From: Lepidurus packardi
Lineage: Eukaryota; Arthropoda; Branchiopoda; Notostraca; Triopsidae
Reading direction: 5' to 3'
Length of the DNA stretch: 64,000 nt
Assembly: GCA_023053545.1 (NCBI GenBank)
Contig: JAKZAN010000002.1
Span: 6,060,375-6,124,374 of the forward strand
Shown here: in pieces, positions 25,684 to 42,155 of the stretch
How positions within the stretch are numbered: position 1 is the first letter of the stretch
Layout of the letters: each line of letters starts with the position of its first letter
The notes under the pieces: model-generated
Told to the model about the DNA's origin: nothing
Seen by the model: the letters and a program-made list of their open reading frames with translations, nothing else
Databases searched by the model: none
Made by a program: the position numbers and the translations under genes

Positions 25684-28600
25684 ATAACTGACTATGCAAA
25701 CTTCAATACAGAAAGTGGTACGATTTTTGCTGTTTTCTTGGGATAAAAACAGTCGATAGTTCAGTTATTTTAAGGTTATATCGCTTGTCTGGTCAATAAG
25801 AGCGAAAATCATCTAACAGTTATTAATTACTAGCTATCTGTTACAGCTAGCACAAATGAAACTACTGTTTTTAAATTAAGTAGGAAGTTAATACTAGTTT
25901 AGCATTTTTTTTTTTTTCAAATAGCGGGTGTAGGCTTGAAAGGCCTATTGACAAACATTTGCCAGTCATCTGCATGATTTAGTCTTTACAACTTAACGAA
26001 TTGGGAGGGAAGTGGGTGTAGATAAGGGTAGGAGGTGCAGTTTTGAGTAAGTAATATTTTTCCGCATCGTTATTTTAGTATTACTCTTATTAACAGTAGT
26101 ATTGTTTAAAAGTACCTTAAATAAACGAATTATTTGATACTATCTTACATGGTTAAGATTTACAAAATTTTAAGTGTTCGACATCTAGCGTATTTCCTTG
26201 ACTCACACCATTTCGTAGACATCCCATTGGGATTCCTCGTAGACCTCGCCGATTGGTATCTTTACTGGGTTCTAAAGGTCACTCAATTCTACTAGTGTTT
26301 GGGTCCGTAGAACCTAAACTAGGTCCCGAGAAACTATAGGTATGTAGTGGACTATATTTCGCTTCCATGTTTGACTGCATAATAGCTCAGGTTTAGTTGG
26401 TCAAGTCCAGAAATTTCCATAGACTTTGTTTATGTTCAAGCTTAACTAGCAAAAATATTTGAACTGGTTGTGTGTATATAGTCGCATTTCTGTGTCTGGA
26501 ACCATAAATGAAAAACCGCAAGGGCATTCTAATAGATTGATAGGAACCTGTGACACACTTATTGAACAAAATTAGCCGAAGCTAAATTGTTTAATATTAC
26601 TTTATAAAAGATATTGAGTGAGAAATCTTACAAATATAATACAGGAAACACTTAATCCCAATGCTTGTGTAGGATAAAGAACAAAAACATGCCCTACTAT
26701 AGCGAAAGAAAGTCAACAATAAATCTCCAACGTCATGGGGAACATGATTACTGTCCAAGTGCCTTTTTAGATTTGCGAAATGATAACTACGTAAACAATG
26801 CGGTGATGGTTGACTCGCGAGCAGGTGACTGAACTTTAAATTTCGTTCGGTTGCATCATGATGTATGCTGTAATTCTTTGTAACTGTACTGGTCAGTTAT
26901 ACGTCTTAGACCCACGCACGCTTGTTATGCTTTAAGTCAAGGCCACTGTCGAGTTGCTGACCTACACTGGGTGACACTATAGCAAACATAACTATATATG
27001 TTATCTAGCTAGACAGTGTTTCAATCTCGCAGCAAACATAATGCAAAATAAGGTTCGTTCAACTCTTACAGTGCCAGTCAAATTTAGGTTAGAAATGTTG
27101 TTTAACGAAACCCTCTCTATATTTATTGTTTTTGTGTCATTGACCTTCCATTTGGTGAAAAGCCACGTTGGCGACATGTGTTGAAAGTATCGGAATTCTG
27201 TCCGTGCGCTAATTTTGTTTCTCTGGTAACTTGCGTTGAAGTACCAGGCTCCGAAGGGATGAACCTCTTTGGGACGAACCGTAAAAAGGAAGAGTTCGAA
27301 AGCGAGTTCCTTGCTGTACCAGGTACGGCAGAATCAGCCAAACAAACTAGCTACCGCAGTGCTAGCCACGACCAGGTAAGGTCAATCGGACAAAGGGGGG
27401 TTGTCAGAAACACGGAAGCTTAGTACAGCTTGACCTTTTTCACTAAGGTTGTCAAGGTTCTTCGAAATTGCAAAATTCTATCCGGTGAATATATCGTCCT
27501 TGTATAGCATGTTTATTTGACACTGGACATCTAATATAAAAAATGCCGATGATACGTTAAGTTAAGATGATAAAGTTACGTTAAACAGGAGTTGCGTTGC
27601 ACAATGACGCAAACAACACCGAACTAGAAACCGGTTCAGAGTGGTTCAGAATTGGGCTTGGATGAGGTTTTCTTCGCTTCGTTGACGCGAGGTCATGAAA
27701 AGGGAAACCCCAACAGCTTCACCTTGCTTGGTTTCCAGATTAAACTGCTTGACCCATAATTTCTTTTTTTTTGCGTTTGCAGTATTTAGCAACTAATGGT
27801 AACATCAAACATTCGATAGTTAATAATGGACGTAACGTGAAAACGCGTAGTTTAATACATGGTAAATGAATCTGCGATTAATGAGTAGATTCATATAGTG
27901 TATATCGCATTGAAGGGACAAAAATATAAAACTTAAGAAAATAAGGCAACGTTTAACAAGGGTAAACTGAAAAATAATGGTGTTAAGGTATAAAGTATAC
28001 TTGCAACATCACGAGGGTAGTTTTTAGCTTGATCGGATGGTGACAAGGGTGAGAAAGGTTTCCTAAGCTAGTAAGCCAATGAAAGCATTGATGAGGGCAC
28101 CTTTGTCCTTTCAATACATTTGCTATATTGCTACAGGCTTTTCCAAGCTTGCCTCTAACCTCTCTTGCCTCCAATATAAAAGGTGTGCAGCAAGGCTGCA
28201 TCTCAACCATAAATACGAGAGCATCCACTACAGGTGGAACGGTTTCACGACGAGACAAGTGAGACAGGAGTACAGTGTTTTCGTCTTGAAGAATCTCTAC
28301 GAAGCTTCCCATCCCTTCCCAAGCTATTCCAGATTCTGATTATTCTCAACGTCAGCAAAAATTGTGTGCTGGTACGGGGTTATTTACTTCGGTTACCTTC
28401 CTTTTTTGGTAAGTCGAAAACAACGGGATTTTGTAACCTTTAGTATAAATACCTATATTATTGACCTAAACAACTGTCAAGGCAACTACTTTTTATGGTG
28501 TTAGGGTTATTTTTTAAGGGCTTTGGTCAGTTTACTGTAGGATTGCACCCTTTGCGGTCTTGTGTCAAGGTTACAAAGAAACGGTCAAACCAGTTAAGTG

Positions 28601-28937
28601 GTGGCCTATGGAAGCAACCCTTTTGTTCACCGATCATTGTAAACTAAAATTCCGTTCGCAGTAATAGTAATAGCAGTAATAGTAGTATAATTGTGACAAA
28701 TAATAGTATAATCTTACAAAAACAGAGGTATCTGAACGTAGAATTGTGTGCCCGTAGAGTAGAACAATTAACAGCATGAAACAACCGTTTAGCCTTAATA
28801 AGTTTTATCATCTGGCTCCATGGCTTGTCTTTGTAATCAATGACGGAAATCATAATGTATCACTTCAATGAAAGTTACGCTAGTTGGTGTCCGATCCTAA
28901 TTACACTGTTTGTGTTTCTTTCTAACCCTCTTAAGCT
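25684..28937. other. 3.2-kb intergenic stretch, unassigned open frames only
   Basis: Two stretches have some coding character but no recognised family. One is 27178-27423 (+), which contains MNLFGTNRKKEEFESEFLAV and ends at a strong CAG/GTAAGG donor at about 27375. It could be an upstream exon of the transporter at 28938, but a direct join would not be in frame with that ATG. The other is 27983-28312 (-), about 109 codons. The remainder is AT-rich with no clear repeats; an interrupted (TAG/TAA)n-like microsatellite lies at about 28660-28700. Confidence 0.35.
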
Positions 28938-31180
28938 ATGGCTACTACGCTTCTTAACCATGGCGAAAGTGAAGTGAAAAAATCTCGCCCCGTCGTTCCA
29001 AACAAACGTTATTCAGAGGATGGTAGTACCGGTCGCGATAGCGGGTGCGATACCAGTAGCTTGGAAAACTCGCCCTCGAGCTTGCGAAGAACTGCAAGGC
29101 AGCCAAGTCCTTCAAATCCACAGCCAGCAGTACTGGAATGTTCCCAAGTTATCCAGGCAACCATCATTCCCGTCTTCCGTGTGATACCATCTACTACCGC
29201 TATTATTGACGAATGCCCTGACGAGAATCCTGCGCCAACCAGCCAAAACAGCAATAAAACTACTTGCAAAGGTCAAAGTGAAGCACTGGACCTCAACCAC
29301 CTTAACCGGCTGCGAAAGGAAGAAGCTTTTTGTGGGATCGATAACTTAGCACTTGATTTGGATGAGTCACCACCGACCTTGAAATATCCGCAGAAATGGG
29401 AAACACAAGAAAAGGGAGAAAAACTTGACCCCGATGATGACGAAATGGACCCTAATGAACTGAACGCTGGTGGTTCAAGAAAAACCGAGGGCAAATTGCT
29501 TCCGCAAGTACTAGCTGCCCTAGCGCTGGCTATTGCTGCCATGATTGAGGGTTATTCTTCCGGTTATACATCTCCAGCGTTGGCTTCAATGAGTCAAAAT
29601 GACAGTCATGTTCAAATCACAGAACAAGAGGTAAGATATTTAAACAAATTAAATAGCTCCATTGTAATATACGCAATTTTCAGTCATCTTGGGTGGGTTC
29701 TTTGATGCCGCTAACTGCACTACTCGGAGGCATCTTCGGTGGCACACTAATTGACAAGCTCGGTCGCAAAGCTACTATCATGGCTACAGCCATTCCTTAT
29801 ATTATATGTAAGATAACTACGAACAACACCAACTTACTTACTTATATATGCTAACAACTATGTGCTTCTTTATTCCAGCTTGGTTATTTATTGCCTTTGC
29901 TCACAATTTACCCATGATATACGCTGGAAGAGCCATTCAAGGCTTTTGTGTTGGTTTGACTACACTCTGTCTCCCCATTTTCTTAAGCGAAGCTGTGCAA
30001 CCTGAATGGCGAGGTACTTTAGGATTACTGCCCACAACCATCGGAAACACGGGTAAGAAATTGCTTTAAAAAAAATACAAGAAAAAACTGAACAACAAAA
30101 CTTTTATCCTAATGATATTCTACATTTCTTGTTTTTGCAGGGATTCTAATGTGTTACGTACTGGGCTCGTACTTGGATTGGACGATATTAGCTGCATTGG
30201 GAGCTTGTCTCCCGGTGCCTTTTCTAGTTTGTATGTGGTTCGTGCCTGAAACTCCGCGTTGGTACGTTTCCAAACGTAAGTGACTTTCTTTCAAGTTTAA
30301 CAAACGGTTTCTGAGCATCTTAATTTACAAGCAATTTTCCTTCGACATTTTAGATCGCCATGAGGAAGCTAAAGCTGCACTGCAGTGGTTACGTGGAGCA
30401 GGAACAGACGTCAGCCAGGAATTGTCGGATATTGAAGTATCGTACGCCAAGGCATCTCAGACTGAAGCGAAATTGAAGGATCTCTTCAAGATCCAGTACC
30501 TTCGGCCGCTCTTGATTTCCCTCGGTTTAATGTTCTTCCAGCAGATGTCAGGTGTAAATGCGATCATTTTTTATACCGTCAGTATTTTTGAGAAGTCCGG
30601 CGGTAGCATTGACAGCAACCTCTCAGCTATTATAGTAGGCCTTGCAAATTTTTTCGCGACCTTAGGGTCCAACCTCGTCATTGATCGAGTAGGTCGCAAA
30701 CTACTTCTCAATTTGTCCGGGTTTTTTATGGGTCTTAGCTTAACGGTACTAGGACTCTTCTTCTTCTTGCAAATGAGAGATCACGATTTAACCAATTTTG
30801 GATGGCTTCCATTGGCGACATTCATGGTGTACATTATAGCTTTCTCAGTTGGTTATGGGCCTATTCCTTGGCTTATGATGGGCGAGATTTTCCCAAGCCA
30901 AGTAAGAGGACCAGCAGCATCTTTTGCTACCGCATTTAATTGGACTTGTAGCTTTGCTGTTACTAAGTCATTCACAGACTTAGTTGAAGGCTTCGGTGCC
31001 CACGGAACTTTCTGCATTTTTGGAGCTATCTGCCTGTCAAGTGTAGGGTTTGTCACACTGTTTGTGCCCGAAACCAAGGGACATAGTTTAGAAGACATCG
31101 AAATCCGCATGATGCAAAAAAGGATTCGAAAAAAGAAGCTTAAAACAGACTTGGAAAAAGTAATAATAACCAAGCTTTAA
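28938..31180 (+). CDS. Tret1-like facilitated trehalose/sugar transporter
   Basis: Five exons: 28938-29630, 29684-29807, 29879-30052, 30141-30275, 30354-31180. They total 1,953 nt, 650 aa. It is a major-facilitator sugar porter with a long acidic or Ser-rich cytoplasmic N-terminus (about 190 residues) followed by twelve membrane segments. Signatures are [24 protein letters not shown] (loop 2-3), PETPRW after TM6, [19 protein letters not shown] in TM7, DRVGRK in loop 8-9, [15 protein letters not shown] in TM10 and [12 protein letters not shown] after TM12. The combination and the extended N-terminus are typical of arthropod Tret1, which exports trehalose from fat body; substrate here is inferred. 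The first exon has a Met at 28938 with no in-frame upstream extension seen. Confidence 0.9.
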
Positions 31181-31696
31181 ATGTATGTATTTTTGCTGCA
31201 ATTGTTAAAAATGTTTTTTTTTTGTTGAGACGTACGTGTGAATCTCAAACGAATGTGATGCTTAAGTGGCCTGTATGCTCGAAAGGATGTGTTATGTTAT
31301 TTACTGGTATATGACTGGCGCAATATATGCTTGATATCCTGTAAGCAATTTTTTTGAAGAGGCTACCTTTTTTATTGACAATAGATCACGAAAAAGCAGC
31401 ACAAATGGCTTCTTAATCCATAATTAGCGTTTCATTGCAGACTCCGTCGAACGAGACCAACATGATGTTTGATGTTCATAAAACAAACCTAAACTATAGG
31501 GATGGAAAGAGGGGTATTATAAAGGAAGCAACAAAATGGTTTTCCAAGGCCGTGTCCTATGTAGAGGACAGGAAACAAAATGTTATCAGAATAGTTGACA
31601 ACATTGACAACCATACTACTAAGATGATTCCACACATTGAAATGCACACTATAACAGTATCTCCCTCTAGTAAAATTTTCATTTCGCATTTTTAAA
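31181..31696. other. Convergent 3' flanks, nothing recognised
   Basis: Short AT-rich stretch between the stop codons of the convergent transporter and kinase genes. It should hold both 3' UTRs. Confidence 0.4.
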
Positions 31697-34417
<2,721 letters not shown>

Positions 34418-37062
34418 TGTAGATGTAGTTTGTTACTTCCCCAAAACGACAAAAGCAAATCCCTTTGCTTTGCGAAAGGCAGACAATGCAAATCAGTAAG
34501 AGCACGACACTTAAAAGGCGAAATTATATTAGTTAACTAACGTACGTTCAGCAATACAACAAAAAAGTTTACAATCAGTCGCTAGATTGGGAGTGCACCC
34601 TCTTTTTTTAACATTGTTTGTAAACTGATTCAAGAGCTCCGAGATCAGTCCAATCACATATATGCAGTCCGCTTAGAAAATGAGTCACTTATGATATAAC
34701 TTACCTTACTTGATGGCTTTTTGTAGCTGAAAAATTGCTTTCTTGGTGTAAGAAAACAAAATAATATGCAAATAAATCGTCAATTTTAAAAGTTATAAGT
34801 TCTATATTCCGCCTTCCTTACAGCATAGACTAAAACACTGTCCGAGGTGGCTATCGGGGCCCTTTTCGGCACTTCGATATGAAGACTGAATCCGTCTGCG
34901 CGCGCCATCTGTCAAGTCCAAGTCCGCAAAGCGGGTGCTTTGTGTTTGCAACCCGCAAGACCGAACAACGTTAAAATACATGCAAAAAGGTTAAACGAGT
35001 AATTGTTCAAAAGGCGGTGTTTCCCAGATATTTTTCTCTGTATGGTAGGAAAAAACTCAGCGTGTTTTATGTCTATAATCTGCATTAAATTATAAGTAAA
35101 TATAAAAAAATTAATGAACCTCGCATCGGTGCTGACTCAATTCAATAGCTTTCCGCTTTGGAGATGTGCAGTTAAGCGTCCCTGAGCCTAGCAAATTAGC
35201 ACTGGGTCGAGGTTTATCTCTTCTTTGCACGGTACATTTTGCTTCCACAAATCTAGAAGCGTGCTCTGTAAATCCTGTTCGGCACAACAACATTAGCACG
35301 CAAACTTCAATCCACCTCTAAGAACTGTCTGAATGGCAAAACATCAGCACTTAGAACTTTGGAGTTTCAATGAGCTGCGACTTCTTTTTTACATTTACAT
35401 CAATTCTTTTCTTGTTTGCACACCTTTGAAGCCGTCTCCTACGCTAATATCAAGGCTAAACGGGACAAGTTAACTCTGAGTTAATCCTTCTATCCGAGTT
35501 AAGGTCATTTAAGTGAGTCGTCTAAAAACAACAACGGTAAGGTTAAAGATCATCAACTGTTGACGAAGTTTTACAATTGACGAAGTTGTTACAACATCTT
35601 TAACTCTGACGAACATTAGCTAACGCCTATGAAAGTCCCGTCTAGACAAGATTGTTACATTAGAACTAGGATGACAAACAAGCTTTTTTCGTCACTTCAC
35701 AAAACTTTTGCTCATATACATATAGAAAATAGCCAATACGGATAAAAACCGGAATCGCTATTTTCATAACCGTCGTTCACTTTCCTGTGACCTTAACCGG
35801 TCGCAAACGCACGTTCCCCGTTCTGGGACTAGTTCTGAGCAACTTCACAAGTTAACGATATTTAGCGTCCCGCCTAGCCTAGGTAAGGTGGGTTCGATAT
35901 CCCTTCTAATTTTACCAGTCAATTAAGGGAACTGGTCATTCAATTGATAACTGGCTTATTTAATTGATTGGTGAGTTTAGAAGGAATTCTAACTACGTGT
36001 CAACTAAAAGAACTGGTAATTCAACTGTATAACCTGCTCATTTAGCTGACTGGGGAATTTAGAAGAGATTTCCCTCTAAACGGAAGTTGAATAGACTGGA
36101 ATGACAGGTTTGGTCACTACGGAAAGTCGACGTAGCAATCACTTGTAATTTCGTTACAGTACATGTAAAGATTCTATTAAATTGATCCTATAATATCCGA
36201 AATGTGATTCTAATAACCGATTGAAATATTATGAATTTTATCATTTCGAATCGATCCTTTAAAATTTTGACGATATAAAGCGGCAGATTCTAATAACCAA
36301 AAGATTACAATAAGCGGCATTTACTGTATTATTATTACTATGTGTTTTAAAGAACTCAGGGTAGACAATTTTTTCGGAAATTGCAGTTATTTCATAACCT
36401 ATTTGTATTTAAACTTTTGTAGAAACGTTGGCTTGGACAGGCGGTCTCGCAATTTTAACCAAAAAAATATATTTTTGTTATAACAACTACAACCTTGATA
36501 CCAACTGATAGTGTTCGGTCTGCTTTCCCACAATCTGGTACACAAGGAGCGTCTTGGGGGGTTGCTTTTTGGATGTATTTCTAGTTTCGAATAATACCTT
36601 CCGGGTTTATAAAGTTCAACTTTACACCCATTAAGCAATTACTTTACCTACCCTGGGATACTTATTGACCTACAAGACCCTCTGTTTTAATAAAATGCAA
36701 CGAATTAAAGGTATTACTTAATTACAGAAACCTAACAATTTGATCTGCAAGGTTTGGTATTGAATGTTGTTCCAGTCCAAGTAACTTACAACGTGTATAC
36801 CTGGAGGCTTTCTTCCAAGGAACAAGTTCTATTCTAAAGCCCAGATTGGACTGCCGTCTGCCAGCGGCGTCCTTTTCAGTTACCCAAGATACTCGGTTGC
36901 ATAGAGGTTGTTGGTTGCTGGTATTACGCATAACCTATGGCACACATTTTTCTGTTTAATTAATACTGTGTCAAATTAAGAATAAGTATAGACAGCACTG
37001 CGGTTTCCGAAGTGAATATAAGTTTCTAGCAAAATTGGGTGTCAAGTGTTATTTAAAAGAAA
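34418..37062. other. 2.6-kb intergenic stretch
   Basis: 5' flanks of the divergent PAK and STELLO-like genes. It contains a degenerate tandem repeat at about 35918-36085. Two minus-strand open frames (36399-36638 and 36722-36931, 60-80 codons) look mildly protein-like but match nothing I recognise; they could be decayed transposon sequence. Confidence 0.35.
35918..36085. repeat. Degenerate tandem repeat, period about 82 bp
   Basis: Two diverged units, each running GTCAATTAA, AACTGGTCATTCAATTG, TAACTGGCTTATTTAATTGA, GGTGAGTTTAGAAGG. The second unit is about 75-80% like the first by eye. Confidence 0.55.
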
Positions 37063-40000
37063 ATGACTTCAGTTGTATGCTGTGATCGTATCCGATGGAG
37101 GATTGTCCCATTTCTTGTTTTGTTTTTCGTCACCGTAGCTGTTTTGCTAGGTGTGTATCGGTTTCGAGATGCCTTCAAAGCCGAAGAAAACTCCAGACAT
37201 ACCCAAGTTACCCGGTAAAATAATATTTCCAAAAGTCTCAGCTATTAAAGAACGCAGCAGTTTACTCCGGATGCGGGCGAAAAGGCGATGATGTAGGGCA
37301 CATGAAGTCACTGTCTTTCACCCCCAGATCGGACGTCACCTGTCCTACTTAATTCGTGAGAAAGCCCAATAAGCGCAAAGGCAGAGGATTCGTGTCAAAG
37401 ACTTTGCTAGCTTTCTATGAATAGACTGAATCCTTCAATGTTTGTCCTTTTCAAAAGGGGAAAGTAAAATCTCTGTACCAATTCCTCACGCTCCTGCTAT
37501 TAGGCTTTTCTGTTGTGCTATCGGAGAGCTTACAACCCGCAACTACAAACAACTTTTAGAAAGCTAGACCTCTGTTAAGAAGACCAAAGATAAAAAGAGA
37601 GAGCGTTTTGTGGGGTACGGGAAACCCATATTGATCACCACCCTATGCGTATAATCTTACTATAACTTTTAATAGGCAACTTTTAATAGGCATTGAATCA
37701 ATCTCATTGTGTGCTGTTGTTCCTATCGTTAATTGCCGTAGGGCCAATGTAAGAAACCAAATTCTTTGCCTGAAAACAAGACAGGGTGTCGACCAGCAGC
37801 AGCTCAATTTTGTTCCAAAAGAGAAAGGTTGGCTGCTTCGTCTCTTCGCAGTGTATACCCGGAAGACTTATCCGGTTGAGTTCGTAACCTTGAGAATACA
37901 TTAGGCAGAAAAACGGACTTTTTATGATGTAAAATAATGATGGCTAAGTACTATATTTGCACTTTCTTTCAGATCCCGTCGTCCATCAAAACTGCGCAAT
38001 TGGGAAGATGCACCCACGTACGACAGATGGTTGGTTGTTTCAAGCGAACAAGACCAAGAATACTTGTGTGCACTGATTAATGTTTCTATTGAACTAAACT
38101 GGCGACCTTTGATAGTGGGCAACAATGTTACCTGCTGCAGGTATGAATCAATGACTATAATGTAGTTTTTATTAAGGTTGGTAAACACCATATTATGAGA
38201 TTAATCCATAAAACTTACAACGAATCAAAAACATGACACACAAAATTATCAATTTTAGCGGATTCCGAACTTTCAAGTGCTCTTATAAATATCCCTACAA
38301 GTACCACGCAATCAATCACTCACTCATTACTATTTTATTAGGAAAGCCTGTGTGCTTGTGGACGATTTGAAAGTGGAATCGAGTAAATACAATATCGCGG
38401 CCTATTATCAAAACCACACAATAATTCGCCGCAATGTGGCCTATTTGTATGCAATTGAGCACGGTGCGCGGCACATTTTTGACGCATATCCGGAAACGTT
38501 CATTGCTTCCGGAGTGCAAGTGCCTTATTTTAAAAGTGAAATGCATCGACAGTTACAACACCTAGCATTAGACGTTGCCTTGGGTTTGGTACTTGAACGA
38601 CCTTACATGAGACGTATCTACAACCCATACGCCCATTTCGGTAGAAATGATTTGTGGACTAATGGGTTCCGCAGAATGAATGCACGTGACACTCCACATC
38701 ATAACTACCGTATCTGCGAAGTCCGCCCGCCTTCAATTGAAAAGGTACGTAATACTTGTCACTATTCTTTGTCCAACCGATGAAACTACTAAGCTGCTTG
38801 TCCTTGACTAAAGTAAACAGACTGGTTGCTTTTAAAGCAGGACCATGGAAAGATAATGACTGATTACTTTATTGAATGTCAAACTTAATGTAATGTCTTC
38901 CGCGAGGATCAAAGCTCGCCCTTAGCTAAGAACCTGTTGCATTATTACAGTTCATGGAAATAGATGACGGATTTATCGATGTGGCAGCACCCCCCTTGAC
39001 TCTACCTGGAGCAGTTCTCGCACCTTTCTCCTCGAAAAACGCATTGTATGCATTAGAAGCATTTTGGGGATTAGCCCTACTTCCGGGAAAAGAAAGCGAC
39101 ATGCCCGCCCATCTAAGAAGATCTCTTTGGAATCAAGCACTTTTAGGAAACATCGCAGGAAGCGTGAAACTATCCCTTTCAACCACACCAACGATTCCGT
39201 CCAGGTTAGTGCTACAATTATATCATGCGTGTTGCTAAGATCGTTCTTTCTTTTTTTTTAAAAAACCCACTCCTTCTTTACAGACTGAACAAAAATTTCA
39301 AAAATCCCGACGAATTACGAGAAACTGCTGATGGGTTTGCTAGTTACTTGCTGAAATGGACTTGTGCATCACGTTCGTCCTTAGGGTGTATTCAAGACCT
39401 GGCGAAGAATATGCAACGTCTTAACTATATCAGTGCCTGGGAAGCTGCATTTCTTGAACACTGGATAACGGATTTAAAACACTTGCGTTATTTGGAACCC
39501 CCAATTATACCCAGACGCCGAGGTTACACAAACCCTTGCCTGGGAGCGGATGGGCTTTATGGCGTGGCCTTTTACCCGGCATTAGCTCCCAAAAACCTGT
39601 CGGAGGAAATTAAACAGCACCGAAAAACTGGTTTTGCTCGATTCATACCGGAGGAACAGCTACTGGAGAGTTTTACAAAGCCAGCATCCGCTGAAGTACC
39701 TAACACCGGAACAACAAAGAAAGTGGTTAGCATTAATGGGGATGGTGACAACAAGACACATATGGATGTTTTTGTTGTGGCTGATGAAAACGGAAATGGA
39801 AAAGCTGAAGTCCCAATAAGACTCGAAGAGAAAATTACAACTTTCAGTCGGTATGACGAAGTAGGAGGTGAAATATATCGACCACACAAGCCTTTAGAAC
39901 CTTCCGAATTCACCAGTGGAAGCAGTAAGACTTTATCGAAGGAATTTGCAGATAACATGTGTCCTGGTTTTTCCACTTTCTATCCATACACAGCCAATGT

Positions 40001-42155
40001 AACTTTCGACCGGATACTGTTGATCATATCCATAACCAGCTCGCGTTTTGAATTGATTCCTATGTTTGAGACCATTTACCGACAACAATTCAAGAACATA
40101 CTCTACTGTGGCGCTCCACATGACTCCATTGAGATTTTTCTCAGGAAGTATCAAACAGCCGAGGACCGTTCGTTTACCTTTCTACCCACCTATACAAAAT
40201 ATTCGTACGAGTGTTTGATTGGCGCTTTCGAAATGGGTTACAAAGTGGATGGTTACTTAATGACGACAGATGATACTTTGATTGAAACTTGGAATATGCC
40301 ATATCAAAACATTACGCAAATTTGGTTTGGTGGTGACAAGAATGCCAAAATTACTACAAGAGATTGGCGATCCGTTGATCCGGGTGCCCAGAAGATTCCG
40401 CGTAGCGCGGAAGGAACATTCAAGGCTCTTGAATTTCTTAAGAACGCTTTAACTGGTTCTTATGAGGAACCGACCATGACAAAACTATCTAAGCGGTCTA
40501 TTGATGTGGTAGTAAGGAATGACAATGTTGAAGCTTCTTTTCACGAGTTGTCCAAAGACGAATATGAAGTTCTGGACGACGAGGTCGCCAATCGCGGAGA
40601 TAACCCTGAAGAAGTAATTCACGAACCAACGGTTGAAGATATATTGGAAAGTGTACCTTCAGATCACGAAGCTGACATGGCTGCAAACCACAACCAGTCA
40701 GAGAGTGACGACAGATTCTCCTTTCAAGAAGTAGATCCAGGGAAAAACGTTACGATCGGCAATCCGAATGAAAACAATTTGGACCTTGACCTCCCTGAAG
40801 AAGCATTGAATAACAATACGACAGTCAACCTTCAAGAAGTTACCACACCAGATCAAAACAAAGAAGTGCAGCCGGTAGCTGAAGAGGATGACGAATTTCC
40901 ATCTACGGGGGAGGACGTTGACGATACTGACGAAAAGCAAGAAGACGCCGAGCGACCAGTTTCGGAACTGCTGCGGAAAATTCTAGTGGCTACGAGAAAT
41001 AGCACACATGAAACTTCATTTGTACCAAGTCTGTCGACACAGACTACTCCCACCACGACGACTACGATTGACGATACTGCTGACCGCTATCAAGAAATGC
41101 CTCCTGATAATTCAATCAACATTTCGACTCCTTTAACCGAGGACGATATTTTTTTACCGATAAAGGACACTTGGAACCCTATCCCAACGGGTAGTATTTT
41201 CCTTAACAATGACAGTTTGAAACCTTGGCTTGAAAAAACGCCGGAAAACAAAACTTTAGACATGTCTAGTGTTCACCTGCTTGACTTGCAAGCAAACGGG
41301 GAAACAGTAACTATGCCAGTCATTGTTCATTTAACGGAGCTCGTACCGGACCCATTGTCCCGAGAAAATGCTTCCGGGGTGATACCTCACATGCAAGACG
41401 TTAAACTCAAAAACAGCGAGATTTCACCCACACCTTTTCCTGTTCTTGTTGGACCTTCTGTGTCGTTCAATTTAAATTCCAATACTTCGGTTCTGCGAGA
41501 AGGACATGCCCTTGACGAACCCATGAAAAAACAACCAAGCGTGAAAACAGAGGAGGAACGAAAATCCCCTGAAGGTCACGTGGAAGAATTGTTTGGAAAG
41601 TTGGCGGAAAACTACAAGCAGATTAAGCTAAACTTGGGTTTATCTTCCGAGGAAGGTCGTCCAAATGAAAACTTTGGAAAAGTTGAAGACTTTGATCGAA
41701 TGCCGTATCGGCTTAGTCCCGGTAAACTTCGTTTCTTTGCATGCGAAAAAGGCACTAACATGGAGTTCTGCAAAGTAACTTCGGACTTTCTTTATCAATT
41801 AACGGAAAATATAGGAAACGACTTTCGTTTATTTTATGACAAAGTTCCCATGTACTACATTCCTGTCGGCCACCAATTGAAATTTTACCTAATTAGCACG
41901 CTACTCTTGCAACATGGCGTTACAGATGAGTTTGCAATTCCGTTAATTTTAAGAGGTCTAGCACCTGAAAAAGACTGGGTTTCGCTAGAGAAATCGAGTT
42001 TTGGGGCCAAGGCAACAGAAAATTCCTCCAAATACCCACTATTCCATAGTTCAGCTTCATTTTTGCACCCTGTTGATTTAAATAACGTGTTTAACAATCA
42101 TCGCCTACAAACAGTCTTTTGTATAAAGTATCTTTTGCGAATTCTGAAAAATTAA
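37063..42155 (+). CDS. STELLO/DUF288-like type II Golgi-type membrane protein
   Basis: Five exons: 37063-37214, 37973-38140, 38342-38744, 38951-39204, 39284-42155. They total 3,849 nt, 1,282 aa. A short cytoplasmic tail and a signal anchor (IVPFLVLFFVTVAVLLGVY, about residues 14-32) suggest a Golgi or ER lumenal protein. Residues about 60-420 carry DUF288/STELLO hallmarks: VAYLYAIEHGARHIFDAY, IYNPYAHFGRNDLWTNGF, PLTLPGAVLAPFSSKNALY and the R-x-LWNQALLGNIAG block. From about 565 there is a second glycosyltransferase-like unit (FDRILLIISITSSRFELIPMFETIY, FEMGYKVDGYLMTTDD), interrupted by an acidic, Thr/Ser/Asn-rich low-complexity insert (about 720-1125). The protein then resumes with HQLKFYLISTLLLQHGVTDEFAIPLIL. 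STELLO proteins in plants help deliver cellulose synthase. Animal members are uncharacterised, so enzymatic activity is unproven. The 2.9-kb last exon is uninterrupted. Confidence 0.85.

Noticed and set aside
35885..35905. GGGTTCGATATCCC resembling a tRNA B-box
   Set aside because: No A-box, acceptor stem or cloverleaf can be formed around it.
37974..38140. Reading the 37.9-42.2 kb region as a gene starting at an internal Met
   Set aside because: The exon at 37063-37214 supplies a start codon and signal anchor and joins in phase, so the longer model is better supported.
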